From an uncultured Saccharospirillaceae bacterium (GTDB lineage Bacteria; Pseudomonadota; Gammaproteobacteria; Pseudomonadales; Oceanobacteraceae): a DNA stretch of 64,000 nucleotides. The DNA lies in contig CANNFT010000002.1 of NCBI GenBank assembly GCA_947503895.1, positions 248,001-312,000 of the forward strand, written 5' to 3'. The position numbers and the translations under genes are program-made. Shown piece after piece: positions 26,490 to 36,653 of the stretch (positions within the stretch are counted from its first letter, which is position 1; each line of letters starts with the position of its first letter). Under the pieces are notes generated by a model. That model was given only the letters and a program-made list of their open reading frames with translations, was not told where the DNA came from and searched no databases.

Positions 26490-27185
26490 ATGTCATCCAC
26501 GATTCTAAATATTTCCGACTTACAGCTCATTTCTTTCGATTTAGACGACACCTTGTGGAATGGCACCGAGGTGATCATGGCTGCGGAAAAAGCCATGTTA
26601 GATTGGATGCAAACGCACACACCGGTGATTTTAAAACAGTATTCAAAAGAAGCGTTGCGAAATCGTAAAATCGAATTTGTACGTCAGCATCCTCATCTCA
26701 TGCATAAACTCAGTCAGCTGCGCCTGCAGTTTCTCGAAGCATTAATGACAGAGTGCGGATACACTCACTCATCTAAACTGGCACGCGATTGTTTCAATGT
26801 CTTTTATAATGCCCGCCAGCAAGTACAATTATTTGACGGCGTGATGGAGAGCTTAGCCAAACTCCAATCCGAGTACCGTCTCATTGCCATCACCAATGGC
26901 AATGCAGACTTAGCATCCATCGGCTTAGATCGTTACTTCGAACATTGCTTTAGTGCTGAAGATTTTGATGCCGCCAAGCCCGCACCAGATATGTTTGATA
27001 CGGCACTTGCACACACGGGATTGAGTTCGCACCAATGCTTACATGTGGGAGACCATCCCACTCAAGATATGCTCGGAGCCCACTCTGCTGGCTGGCACAC
27101 ATGCTGGTTGCAAGATGGCAGCCGTGTATGGGATCAATCTTTTAGCCCGACACTCACCGTTCAGAGCATTCAGCAATTGTGCTGA
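26490..27185 (+). CDS. HAD-family phosphatase (YigB-like)
   Basis: This 231-residue haloacid dehalogenase-type hydrolase has motif I as FDLDDTLWNGTEV (near residue 15), motif II as AITNGNA (near 130) and motif III/IV as CLHVGDHPTQDMLGAHSAGW (near 185). E. coli YigB acts on FMN precursors and sugar phosphates, and the same placement after DUF484 supports this sub-branch. The start is an ATG seven bases after the DUF484 stop, so the genes are co-transcribed. xerC, normally between them, is not present. Confidence 0.9.
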   Translation: MSSTILNISDLQLISFDLDDTLWNGTEVIMAAEKAMLDWMQTHTPVILKQYSKEALRNRKIEFVRQHPHLMHKLSQLRLQFLEALMTECGYTHSSKLARDCFNVFYNARQQVQLFDGVMESLAKLQSEYRLIAITNGNADLASIGLDRYFEHCFSAEDFDAAKPAPDMFDTALAHTGLSSHQCLHVGDHPTQDMLGAHSAGWHTCWLQDGSRVWDQSFSPTLTVQSIQQLC

Positions 27186-27330
27186 TGAAAGATGATTTTG
27201 ATTTTTACCCTTAAACCCTAAACGCTCCTCTCGCTAGCCGTCACCATTTTAACGTGCCGCAAAGAGTAAGCTGATCGCACTGTCTGCGAGAGGTGAACAA
27301 ACGAGAATTTTTTGGACTAGAAAACTTGTT

Positions 27331-29367
27331 ATGAATTTTTCCCTATTCGGTGTCGATTTTAATCGAACCTTAATACGATTTTTTACATTTTTCCTTTTAT
27401 GCATGGGCATCAATGCGTCTGCGCAAGCTAAGACACTGCTCTCGGAAAATGGTGTAACGGTATACAGCGAAAATGCCGCCGAATGGATCGATATCTATAA
27501 TGTGGAATCTTTACTGAGCACTACAAAACCAGCTACTTCACGCTATCCATTGGTCGACCAGCAAGTCACGCAATTGGATGATCGTCAACGATATAAACGC
27601 GTATTAAGTCGCGCTAAAAACGTGCAGCAGCTTGAAGATGATTCCAAAATCGAAATTGTCTTCTACCCCGTGTTCGAAACATTGACGTTTCATAAGTTAC
27701 AGGTTCATCGCAACGGTAAAGTGATCGACTTATTAAATAAGAAAAACATTAAATTATTAAACAATGAATACGAACTCGACCAAGGCATGGTCAATGGAAG
27801 CGCCACCGCATTGGTTCTACTGCCGAGTACTCGAATAGGCGATGTGATTGATTATAGCTACACCATCAGTGGCCAAAATCCGGCACTCGGTAAAAAGTTA
27901 ACCACCTACTTAATGGCGGGCTGGACGAGACCCGTTGAAGTGGCACGCATTCGAGTGTTAGAGCCCAAAGGTCGAAAATATTATTTTCAGGCCGATAAGG
28001 TTTCGATTGACCCCGTCGTACACGCCCATGCACTCGGTAACATTCATGAATGGACGCTCAATCAAACCGAAGACATTTATTATGAAGATCATTATCCAGC
28101 GGACTATCTCGTTTTTCCTGAAATTTCAGTGACCGAATATGAGAACTGGGGAACCGTCGTCGAGGACTTGTTGCCACTTTATCAAGATACGGCTTTACCA
28201 AAATCCTTAATGCCCATTAAAAAAGCACTTACAGCATTGCCCACCGACGAAGAGAAGATTCTACAAGCCTTACGACACGCACAAGAAGACATTCGATATT
28301 TGGGCATAGAAATCGGCGTGAACGCTTATCAACCGCACAGCATTCAAGACATTTGGAATAAACGGGCAGGGGACTGTAAAGACAAAACTCAGTTACTGAT
28401 TGCATTGCTTAAATCCGTCGGCATTAAAGCTTACCCTGCGCTGGTCAATACACGCACCCAGAATGCGGTTGCCAGCTACCTGCCTAGCAGTCGCAGCTTT
28501 AACCATGTCATTACTTATGTGGAATGGGAAGGAAAATCTATTTGGCTAGACCCAACCATGAACACTCAGTATGGCGCTTTAGATGATATGGGTTATTACA
28601 GCTATGGGCAGGCGTTACTGCTCAAGAAAGGCGAGCAGAACTTAACCGAAATGCCTGCCGAGATGCCTGAAAATAACACTTTCCATCTGACTGAAATTTT
28701 TCACATTGTGGACTACGATGCCCCCGTTCATTTGGAAGTCATCTCTGAGTACTACGGCAAACAAGCGGAGCGTATGCGTGCACGACTATCCCAGCAAAGC
28801 ATTCAAAAGATGCAGCGCGGTTATGAGGATTATTACGAAAAAGCGTTTAGTGACATCGTTAACCGAATCCCTCTCAGTGTCGAGGATGATAAAGAAAATA
28901 ACCGCATTCGCGTTAAAGAGCAGTATTGGCTTGAAAGCGTCTTTACTCCGGAAGAAAACGGACGCTTAGGATTCAACTTTAATGCTTCTACGCTGACTGA
29001 CTTTATGCCGAAGCTGGAAACCAAGCGTCGCTCAGCGCCTTTTTACATGGGTCAACCTATTCAGGTTCAACAAAAAATTATTTTATCCTTACCTGAGTAC
29101 TTTTATTTGAACGAACCCTACCCTGCTTTTATAGAAAAAAACGATGGGTTTACTTTTAAAATGCATGAAGAAATACTGAATAAAACATTGGTATTGGACT
29201 TTAATTATACCCACCATCAAAAAAGCATCCGAGTGGACCAATATGATCACGTATACACCCAAATGAAGTCCATTAGAAATGAAGCCTATCAATATCGTAG
29301 CTTTATGCCAGATGAAGAATTGCGCGACCCTTATGTCGTGAGCACATTAAAAGAGGTATTGCAGTAA
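27331..29367 (+). CDS. DUF3857 / transglutaminase-like exported protein
   Basis: This 678-residue protein has a signal peptide (about 1-34, ending ASAQA), a DUF3857-type domain (about 60-240) and a transglutaminase core with Cys in RAGDCKDKTQLL (near 350), His in SFNHVITYVEW (near 391) and Asp in IWLDPTMN (near 406), all present. A beta-rich C-terminal domain follows. It probably works in the periplasm or at the cell surface; the substrate is unknown. Its stop overlaps the ATG of the lipoprotein at 29367 by one base, so the two likely act together. Confidence 0.88.
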   Translation: MNFSLFGVDFNRTLIRFFTFFLLCMGINASAQAKTLLSENGVTVYSENAAEWIDIYNVESLLSTTKPATSRYPLVDQQVTQLDDRQRYKRVLSRAKNVQQLEDDSKIEIVFYPVFETLTFHKLQVHRNGKVIDLLNKKNIKLLNNEYELDQGMVNGSATALVLLPSTRIGDVIDYSYTISGQNPALGKKLTTYLMAGWTRPVEVARIRVLEPKGRKYYFQADKVSIDPVVHAHALGNIHEWTLNQTEDIYYEDHYPADYLVFPEISVTEYENWGTVVEDLLPLYQDTALPKSLMPIKKALTALPTDEEKILQALRHAQEDIRYLGIEIGVNAYQPHSIQDIWNKRAGDCKDKTQLLIALLKSVGIKAYPALVNTRTQNAVASYLPSSRSFNHVITYVEWEGKSIWLDPTMNTQYGALDDMGYYSYGQALLLKKGEQNLTEMPAEMPENNTFHLTEIFHIVDYDAPVHLEVISEYYGKQAERMRARLSQQSIQKMQRGYEDYYEKAFSDIVNRIPLSVEDDKENNRIRVKEQYWLESVFTPEENGRLGFNFNASTLTDFMPKLETKRRSAPFYMGQPIQVQQKIILSLPEYFYLNEPYPAFIEKNDGFTFKMHEEILNKTLVLDFNYTHHQKSIRVDQYDHVYTQMKSIRNEAYQYRSFMPDEELRDPYVVSTLKEVLQ

Positions 29368-30494
29368 TGTGGGCAATTAAGACATTCAAGAAGCAGTTTG
29401 CACTGGCAGTATTTTTTGCCATGACCTTGCTAATCAGCGGTTGTGCAGGATTGCAAAAAGACCCTTGGGCAAATGAGAAAGTGGATACACGTTCAGAAAT
29501 GGCTCGCGTGTTAGTCAACTGGTTGAATACACGCACCGTATTGGATGCACATATCGCCTCGGAAGCTCGCGTTTATCAGAATTTGACAACGGCTGGTCTT
29601 AATCAAGAAATGCAGAAGAAATTTGACACATACTCTCAATTTTCAGCCAAGAAGTTTTTAATATCGGCGCTTAATAAAACCAAACAAAATTTTGGTGATC
29701 AATTTTATTGCTCGCTGATTCAACCCAGCCATGATGCTGACGAACTCATGATGAGCTTTGAATGTGAGACAGACGGATTAATCTACATCGACTTTTACTT
29801 AGCCGCCGAAAACGACCGATTTGTGATTCATGATTTTCAAACCATTGAATTATTCACACCATGGAGCCAACGCATTACTCAGATATTGAATTGGGCTCAA
29901 AAGGAACCCAGTGCAGAACAAACATTGGTGTCGCTGTATCATAAATTATCGACCGGCCAAGACGTGAATCGAGAATGGTTGTTACTACCTGAGTTTGTCA
30001 GAGAAGATCAGCAAACCATCTTGCACGTTTATATGTATGCCGAGGATGGCAATCTAAAAAATCAGTTGGAGACCCAAATCATTCAGGAATGTACGTTAGA
30101 CGAATGTGGGTTTTATCTGATCGACTATTATTTTGAAAAAGAAGATTTCGAGAAAACACTGACGTTGACACAACCGATTAAAAAGCGGTATCCAAAATCC
30201 ATTTCCATCAAACAATTTCAAAGTTTGCTATTGGTTAAATTAGAACGTTGGGATGAATTAAAAGCCATGGCACTGGATATGATTATGCACCATCCCGAGC
30301 GCGCGGCAGGGTTTAATCAAATGTTTGAGTATGCTGTGTATACCGACAATCGAGCGCTCGCATTAAAATCGGCGCGTACTTGTTTTCATAGTTTTAAACT
30401 GACCCGTGCGCAGATCGAAGAAAACCTCGAAGCTAATTTCAAGCAAGACAATGAATTTTGGCAAGAAGTTAAACTGCTAGAACCGAAACCATAA
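29367..30494 (+). CDS. Lipoprotein with helical-repeat C-terminus, unknown function
   Basis: This 375-residue protein has an N-terminal signal with lipobox TLLISGCAGL (Cys near 27), so it is membrane-anchored. The middle is beta-rich. The C-terminal part (about 225-350) looks like short helical repeats of the TPR kind (YYFEKEDFEKTLTLTQPIKK, then LVKLERWDELKAMALDMI). I do not recognise a family. It is translationally coupled to the transglutaminase-like gene (one-base overlap), so a joint complex in the envelope is likely. Confidence 0.78.
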   Translation: MWAIKTFKKQFALAVFFAMTLLISGCAGLQKDPWANEKVDTRSEMARVLVNWLNTRTVLDAHIASEARVYQNLTTAGLNQEMQKKFDTYSQFSAKKFLISALNKTKQNFGDQFYCSLIQPSHDADELMMSFECETDGLIYIDFYLAAENDRFVIHDFQTIELFTPWSQRITQILNWAQKEPSAEQTLVSLYHKLSTGQDVNREWLLLPEFVREDQQTILHVYMYAEDGNLKNQLETQIIQECTLDECGFYLIDYYFEKEDFEKTLTLTQPIKKRYPKSISIKQFQSLLLVKLERWDELKAMALDMIMHHPERAAGFNQMFEYAVYTDNRALALKSARTCFHSFKLTRAQIEENLEANFKQDNEFWQEVKLLEPKP

Positions 30495-31008
30495 CGGCTT
30501 TTTTCGAATATAGGTAACCGAACATTACTGACAACTCAAGGGCACCTCTAATATGAGTGTTATTTTTGTTCGGTCATCTTATACGTTCTCAGCCAGCTAA
30601 TGGCACAAAATAGTAAACGAATGGCGTCATTTCAACATCCACTTGTAACGTTACGCCATTCTCTATTTTAATGCCTACCCACCGCTGCCGACCTATTTCG
30701 CAGTCAGTAGAAAAGATTAGCCAAATCGATATCCGATAAGCCAAATCACTGCTGTTTCGCGCCTTTTTATTTTCTTACCCCACATCGACTGACGTTTCTC
30801 TTTAACATGATTTGCATGTTTTGAGTCAGCACGTGAAAAAATGGCAAGTTAGGACTAGTAAAACAAAGCAAAAGGTTAGTAAGTTGTAGCTTTTTTGTTT
30901 TACCCTAATAAAAGGGTCTTTTTAAACCTTGCTCCAGTCACGTAATGCTCAGAGCATGTATTTAAAACCTGCATTCTTTCCCTACCCATTTTAGTGAGAA
31001 AAATAAAA
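30495..31008. other. Intergenic region upstream of the FadL-type gene
   Basis: This region of 514 bases has no reading frame I trust. It holds a nine-base inverted repeat, GAATGGCGT at 30619-30627 and ACGCCATTC at 30653-30661, followed by a T-rich stretch. It also holds a short hairpin ACCCT-N6-AGGGT at 30902-30917 followed by CTTTTT. The second looks like a small terminator about 90 bases before fadL, so a short transcript or an attenuated leader ending there is possible. No clear operator for a FadR-type regulator was seen. Confidence 0.4.
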
Positions 31009-32331
31009 ATGAAGCTAAAAACTCTTGCGGTCATTGTCTCCTCCATCGCGGCCAGTTCTGCTTGGTCTCAAGGTTATTATGTTGATGAGCAATCGGCTCT
31101 ACGATTAGGTAACGCTTTTTCGGGCGGTGCCGCATCCGCCGATGACGCCTCAACGGCATTTTATAACCCTGCGGGTTTGGTGCGTTTAGATAAAGAATTG
31201 GCCGTCAATTTAAGTGCTATTAGCGTCAGTTCCAAAACCGATGGCGAAGCGAATACATTCAACGGCACGGGTCTTCAAACCATTGAAGGCGACGATCCTA
31301 GTGCTAGCAGCACCGATTACCTGCCCACCATCTACAACGCATTTAAGTTGGACGACAACAACGCCATCGGTTTTTTCGTGAATGCACCCTACGCAACCGG
31401 CGCTGAAATAGACAAAGATTCCATTGCTCGCTATCAGGCCACGGAAAGTAGCATTACCGGTCTGGACGTAGGTTTTGCTTATAGCCGTCGAATTAATCAG
31501 CAATTTTCTGTAGGTGCGGCCATTATCGCGCAATACGTGGAAGCCAAAACAGCAGTGGCCATTAATACGGCAGCTGCTTGTTTGAATGCACTAGGGGGGG
31601 CTTGCCCCATCGCGGGTAGCTTAGGGACATCTACTTTTGATGGCGAATTTTCCATGGAAGGTGACAGTTTAGACTACGGCTTCGATATTGGCGCCTTGTA
31701 CGAAATTAGCCCGGAGAACCGTATTGGTATTAACTATAAATCGGCCATCAAACATCAGCTTGAAGGCGATGCGAAAGCTTCATCACCTGATGCAACGCAA
31801 GCCATTATTCCAAATACAAAGGCCAGCGGCACAGCCGATCTCACCACCCCCGAAACGTTGAATTTAAGTTACTTCCACCAACTCGGCCGTGTGTCACTAC
31901 AGGCAGATTTATCGTGGAGCAAATGGTCTCGTTTTGATCAACTCGAAGTGAAAAGCGATAATGCTGTGATTCAGTCTTTGGCCGCAGAACCTGTGGAATA
32001 CAATTGGAGTGAGTCTTATCGCATCGCGTTTGGTGGTAATTACACCTTGAATCAAAATGTCATCTTGCGTGGCGGCTTTGCCTTCGACCAAACACCGATT
32101 GGTGATGACGATACCAAAGTGGATTTTGCCTTCGATGACTATAAAGCACTGTCCATGGGGATGAGTTACATTCTAAACAGTGATGCGACATTGGACTTGG
32201 CGTTCCAGCATACGTTGACACAGGAACGGGCCATCGACCAAAACGATTTATCAACCGCCGGCGCGCACTTAACCGGAGACGTGAAAACGGAAGTGAACTC
32301 ATTCGCAATGGGCTTCCGCTGGGCGCTGTAG
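31009..32331 (+). CDS. fadL: FadL-type outer membrane fatty acid/hydrocarbon transporter
   Basis: This outer-membrane beta-barrel of about 440 residues takes up long-chain fatty acids or hydrophobic compounds. The signal peptide ends SSAWSQG (near 20). Conserved N-terminal features follow: ALRLGNAFSGGAASADDAST and FYNPAGLVRL (NPAG motif near 49). The C-terminus SFAMGFRWAL ends with an aromatic-hydrophobic barrel signature. The ATG at 31009 is preferred to a GTG 15 bases upstream because the signal peptide begins there. A strong terminator follows. The neighbouring alcohol and aldehyde oxidation genes further along fit fatty-compound metabolism. Confidence 0.92.
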   Translation: MKLKTLAVIVSSIAASSAWSQGYYVDEQSALRLGNAFSGGAASADDASTAFYNPAGLVRLDKELAVNLSAISVSSKTDGEANTFNGTGLQTIEGDDPSASSTDYLPTIYNAFKLDDNNAIGFFVNAPYATGAEIDKDSIARYQATESSITGLDVGFAYSRRINQQFSVGAAIIAQYVEAKTAVAINTAAACLNALGGACPIAGSLGTSTFDGEFSMEGDSLDYGFDIGALYEISPENRIGINYKSAIKHQLEGDAKASSPDATQAIIPNTKASGTADLTTPETLNLSYFHQLGRVSLQADLSWSKWSRFDQLEVKSDNAVIQSLAAEPVEYNWSESYRIAFGGNYTLNQNVILRGGFAFDQTPIGDDDTKVDFAFDDYKALSMGMSYILNSDATLDLAFQHTLTQERAIDQNDLSTAGAHLTGDVKTEVNSFAMGFRWAL

Positions 32332-32370
32332 TTAACACTTTTCTACTCAGTGTTTGTTCAAACCATAAAA

Positions 32371-32401
32371 AGCCTTCGACTTAAAAGGTCGAAGGCTTTT
32401 T
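32371..32401 (+). terminator. Terminator of the fadL-type gene
   Basis: AGCCTTCGAC at 32371-32380 pairs perfectly with GTCGAAGGCT at 32388-32397, followed by TTTTATTG and preceded by AAAA, so it can act in both directions. It begins 39 bases after the stop of the porin gene. Confidence 0.93.
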
Positions 32402-32503
32402 ATTGTCATGTAGTATCTTGATCTACACCAACAGTTCCATTCAAAAGACAAGCCTCAGCGTGGAAATGGGTTAGCGGTGATGCAAATAATCGAAATGGCC
32501 CGC

Positions 32504-32794
32504 CTAATAGCCGCGTGTCGCAAAGTCCAATAAATCCTCATTGATATCGACAACATGACCATTCACCGGCAATGGCGTCTCCGTTTGCACAGGCATCACC
32601 GGCGATGTCGGAGCGGCTGTGGGTTCATCCAATTCCCGAAGTTCAATTTTGGCGGGGAGCGTTGGTTCTAACTCGACCAATTCATTGTCCGGCGCGCTGC
32701 TGTCATATTCTGATTGCGCAAACGCCAACGTGCTTACCTGAAGCGCCAACCACCCTAACAAGGCGGATTTCACTAAACGGGTCACTCTGTTCAC
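32504..32794 (-). CDS. Small exported protein, unknown function
   Basis: This 96-residue protein has a clear signal peptide (KSALLGWLALQVSTLAFAQS, cleavage near 27), followed by an acidic, Pro- and Glu-rich region with no recognisable domain. The start is a GTG at 32794 with AGGAAG about ten bases upstream. It is probably periplasmic or secreted. It stands alone between fadL and the ElyC-like gene, and no partner is evident. Confidence 0.6.
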   Translation of the reverse strand: MNRVTRLVKSALLGWLALQVSTLAFAQSEYDSSAPDNELVELEPTLPAKIELRELDEPTAAPTSPVMPVQTETPLPVNGHVVDINEDLLDFATRGY

Positions 32795-33022
32795 CGTGAT
32801 GTCTTCCTAGCCTAAGGTTCTGATTCAACTGTAGAGAAGTCCGAAGGGATTACGACGAGTTTCGATGTGAATTGTGCTTTTCTGCGCAAAAAACAACCAA
32901 AACATAGTATTCAGCTAACACCTTCTCTCGAATGCCTTCTATATGAGCCAGGATTTATAACCATAATAAACGTTAGGAACTGAAGGCTTCGCGTTTTATG
33001 TATGCCTTCACACGAAACGGGT

Positions 33023-33775
33023 TTACATCTGACCTCGTAATTTCGACCACAAGGTACCGATGGTTTCATGCATTGCCCGTTCTGTTTTATGTAAGCCTCT
33101 GGCATCAAAACGCCAATTGGTCTGCTCGGTGTCTTTGGCCAAATAATGACTGGGCGCCGGTATGGGATTCAGTCCTTGTCCGCGAAATAAATTCAAAGCC
33201 CGTGGCATATGAGACGCCGATGTCACTAACACCAATTGGCTGTCGTCAGATAATAGGGTTTTAACGGCTTGCGCTTCTTCTAGCGTGTCTTTGGGCGCTT
33301 CAAACAAAATAATGCTGTCTTCGGGCACTCCCATTTGCACAGCCACTTGTTGATAGACCTTTGCATTAGAAAGATGGTTATTGCCTTTGTAACCAGACAC
33401 GACTAGCTGGGCATCGGGGTAAGCTTTGAAAATTCGAATGCCTTCGATCAATCGACCCATACCCGCCGGTGACAAATGACTGTTGAGAGGAATGCTGGGA
33501 TCAGAGGCGACACCGCTGCCCAGTACGTGGATAAAATCCACTTGTGCTGCTGATTCAAAAGGCGGGACTTGTTGCTCGATGGGACGCAGCAAAACGTTAC
33601 CCACAGGGTTCCATGACACCAGCCCTAGCCAAACGAGACCAACGGTACAGGCTACTTTGCCCAGCGTCTGTCGCCGGGTAAACCATAAGAGAATTAACCC
33701 CAGCGCCAACATCAACACCGCGATACTCAGCGGCATCATCCAAAACCCTAACCATTTTTTTAAGATAAAACCCAT
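33023..33775 (-). CDS. ElyC/YdcF-family (DUF218) envelope protein
   Basis: This 250-residue protein has two N-terminal membrane helices (about 12-32 and 38-56) followed by a DUF218 domain. The latter shows IHVLGSGVASD (near 83), LVVSGYKGNNH, ILFEAPKDTLEEA and LVTSASHMPRAL, the conserved core. E. coli ElyC affects peptidoglycan assembly at low temperature, probably through undecaprenyl phosphate. The domain would face the periplasm. It is a single gene. Confidence 0.9.
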   Translation of the reverse strand: MGFILKKWLGFWMMPLSIAVLMLALGLILLWFTRRQTLGKVACTVGLVWLGLVSWNPVGNVLLRPIEQQVPPFESAAQVDFIHVLGSGVASDPSIPLNSHLSPAGMGRLIEGIRIFKAYPDAQLVVSGYKGNNHLSNAKVYQQVAVQMGVPEDSIILFEAPKDTLEEAQAVKTLLSDDSQLVLVTSASHMPRALNLFRGQGLNPIPAPSHYLAKDTEQTNWRFDARGLHKTERAMHETIGTLWSKLRGQM

Positions 33776-33925
33776 CTAAACGTGGCTCGTATTAATCTGA
33801 AAAGGTTTAGGGCATTTCTATAAAACACCCTTAAGCAAAAGCGATCATAACGCATTAATCACAACCGTCACGGCTAACATTCAATGTGGTGAATCGCGCA
33901 GGGCTGTGCACGGCAGCGCACAAAA

Positions 33926-33948
33926 AAGGCCTACCGAAGTAGACCTTT
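33926..33948 (-). terminator. Terminator of the coaD-ferredoxin genes
   Basis: On the minus strand AAAGGTCTAC pairs with GTAGGCCTTT around a TTCG loop and is followed by a run of T (A run at 33922-33927 on the plus strand). It lies about 50 bases after the ferredoxin stop. Confidence 0.88.
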
Positions 33949-33997
33949 AAGTTTGTTCAATTTGAAAGAATGGATTAAACGATGTCCGTTTGACTGT

Positions 33998-34255
<258 letters not shown>

Positions 34256-34316
34256 TCAAAACGCAATGGCGGCGATTAGCAGTGAGGCGCATTTTATCGT
34301 CTCCACTGCGCAGATG

Positions 34317-34844
<528 letters not shown>

Positions 34845-34926
34845 TCACATTAGCCGCTCAAGCTCCACAATGGCGTATTACTCAGCGAACTGAAGCTGTA
34901 CCCCGTCATTTACCCCAACCCAGCCT

Positions 34927-36567
34927 TTAGACGGATGGCTTCATAAACAAAGGATTGGCAGACAACAAGCTGGCGCCTTCTAAGCGTTTTGCCAGCGCAG
35001 TGGCCTGCTTTAACGCCATGCCATAAATGGATAACTGAGGGTTTGCGCCAATGCTGGTCGGGAAAACCGAGCCATCAATAACCCACAAATTTTCTGCCCA
35101 ATGGAAGCGACCATCACTATTTACGACGCTGTTTTCAGGATTGTTTCCCATCGTGCAGCCGCCCATAAGGTGCGCGGTCATTAAGCGAGTCCGGTGCAAT
35201 TCCAACGGTAGCTTATCAATAGCCGCCAAGCAGCTTTTGAGATCGGTGTAATACCGAGCGTCGTGATGCAGCGGATAAACACGCTCAGCCCCTGCTTCGA
35301 ATTGAATTTCAGCCATGACACGATACGATTTTCTCACGGCTTGCCACATGTAATCGCTGATGGAGTAGTCGAGAATGGGCTGACCTGCGTGATCCAGCTC
35401 TACGTTGCCGCCCGGACTTTGTTCATGAAACCCATCGCGTAATAGGGCAATCGTCGCTTGCAAGTGCGGAAACGTTTTCATGGTGTCCGCCAATCGATCA
35501 CCGTGGAAACCCAATATTTGAGAGCCCATACCCGGATGGACCGGTGGCACTTCGAGTTTAAAGCCCATGTCGCCCTTTGCGCCATTTCGCCACTGAAATT
35601 CGTCACTATATATGGACTGTGGTGCACCGTAGAAGGCTTCTACTTTATTTGGCATCGTGGCCACTGATGCGGTCACGGGATGAATCGTGGTCCGCTTACC
35701 AATACGGTCATGTGGATCGGGGGCATCCGAACGCAACAACAGAGCAGGACTGTTAATGGCGCCACCGGCTAACACAATGTGTGGCGCTTTGATTCTCAAC
35801 TTTACGCCACTGGGCGTTACACCATCCGCCTTCAGTGCATGACACTCTACGGCTTCTGCTTTGTGTTCGGAAAATAAAATGCGGTGCGCTCGAGTACGAT
35901 AAAAGAGTCGCGCGCCTTTTTGCAGCGCCGCCGGAATGGTGGTCACCAACATGCTTTGCTTCGCGTTTGTCGGGCAGCCCATGCCGCAGTAACCGATATT
36001 CCAACAGCCAGACACGTTTCGCGGAATCACATCCCAAGACCATTGCTTGGCTTCACAGCCGTTCCGCAATACTTGATTATTGGCATTGGGCTCAATCGCC
36101 CATTTCTCGACTTTTAGACGCTCTTCCATCTGGGTAAACCAAGGCGCCATTTCCGCCGAAGTAAAACCTTGCACACCAAATTCCGTTGCCCAATGGGCGA
36201 GCGTCTGATCGGGCGTGCGAAAGCTGGAGGTCCAGTTCACGACCGTCGTACCGCCAACTGTTCGCCCTTGGAAAATACTGATTGCACCGTCCTTCGTCGC
36301 GCGTCCCGCCGACTCTTGGTACAAGTCAGCATAGGCTTGGGCCTCGTCCATGTTGAAATTGTCGGAAGTGTTCAATCCTCCTTCTTCAATCAAGACGACG
36401 TTTAACCCCGCATTCGTCAAAACTTCTGCCGTGACACCACCACCGGCGCCTGTGCCCACAATCACCACATCGGCTTCGACCACTTGGTCTGTATCCAATT
36501 GGCTGGCATCCGTCATCTTAAAGGCATGTTTCTGCGCAAGTTGTTTAAACGTATCAGGGACGGCCAT
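34927..36567 (-). CDS. GMC-family FAD-dependent oxidoreductase
   Basis: This 546-residue flavoprotein, probably an alcohol or sterol-type dehydrogenase, has the FAD-binding VVIVGTGAGGGVTAEVL near residue 35. The segment GRTVGGTTVVNWTSSFR (near 106) is the GMC signature. A CWNIGYCGMGCPTNAKQSM Cys cluster lies near 190. The C-terminal substrate region is LMGGCTMGNNPENSVV, then VIDGSVFPTSIGANPQLSI. The genes after it on the same strand order (36654-37193 small partner, 37269 aldehyde dehydrogenase) suggest oxidation of an alcohol to an acid. Short gaps imply one operon read from 38711 leftwards. Confidence 0.9.
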   Translation of the reverse strand: MAVPDTFKQLAQKHAFKMTDASQLDTDQVVEADVVIVGTGAGGGVTAEVLTNAGLNVVLIEEGGLNTSDNFNMDEAQAYADLYQESAGRATKDGAISIFQGRTVGGTTVVNWTSSFRTPDQTLAHWATEFGVQGFTSAEMAPWFTQMEERLKVEKWAIEPNANNQVLRNGCEAKQWSWDVIPRNVSGCWNIGYCGMGCPTNAKQSMLVTTIPAALQKGARLFYRTRAHRILFSEHKAEAVECHALKADGVTPSGVKLRIKAPHIVLAGGAINSPALLLRSDAPDPHDRIGKRTTIHPVTASVATMPNKVEAFYGAPQSIYSDEFQWRNGAKGDMGFKLEVPPVHPGMGSQILGFHGDRLADTMKTFPHLQATIALLRDGFHEQSPGGNVELDHAGQPILDYSISDYMWQAVRKSYRVMAEIQFEAGAERVYPLHHDARYYTDLKSCLAAIDKLPLELHRTRLMTAHLMGGCTMGNNPENSVVNSDGRFHWAENLWVIDGSVFPTSIGANPQLSIYGMALKQATALAKRLEGASLLSANPLFMKPSV

Positions 36568-36653
36568 AGTGTTGGTCTACTTCAATAAAATAAGAGGAGA
36601 GTTGATCACTTTCTTAACCTGCAACGGTCATTGAGTGCGCACATGTGCATGGA

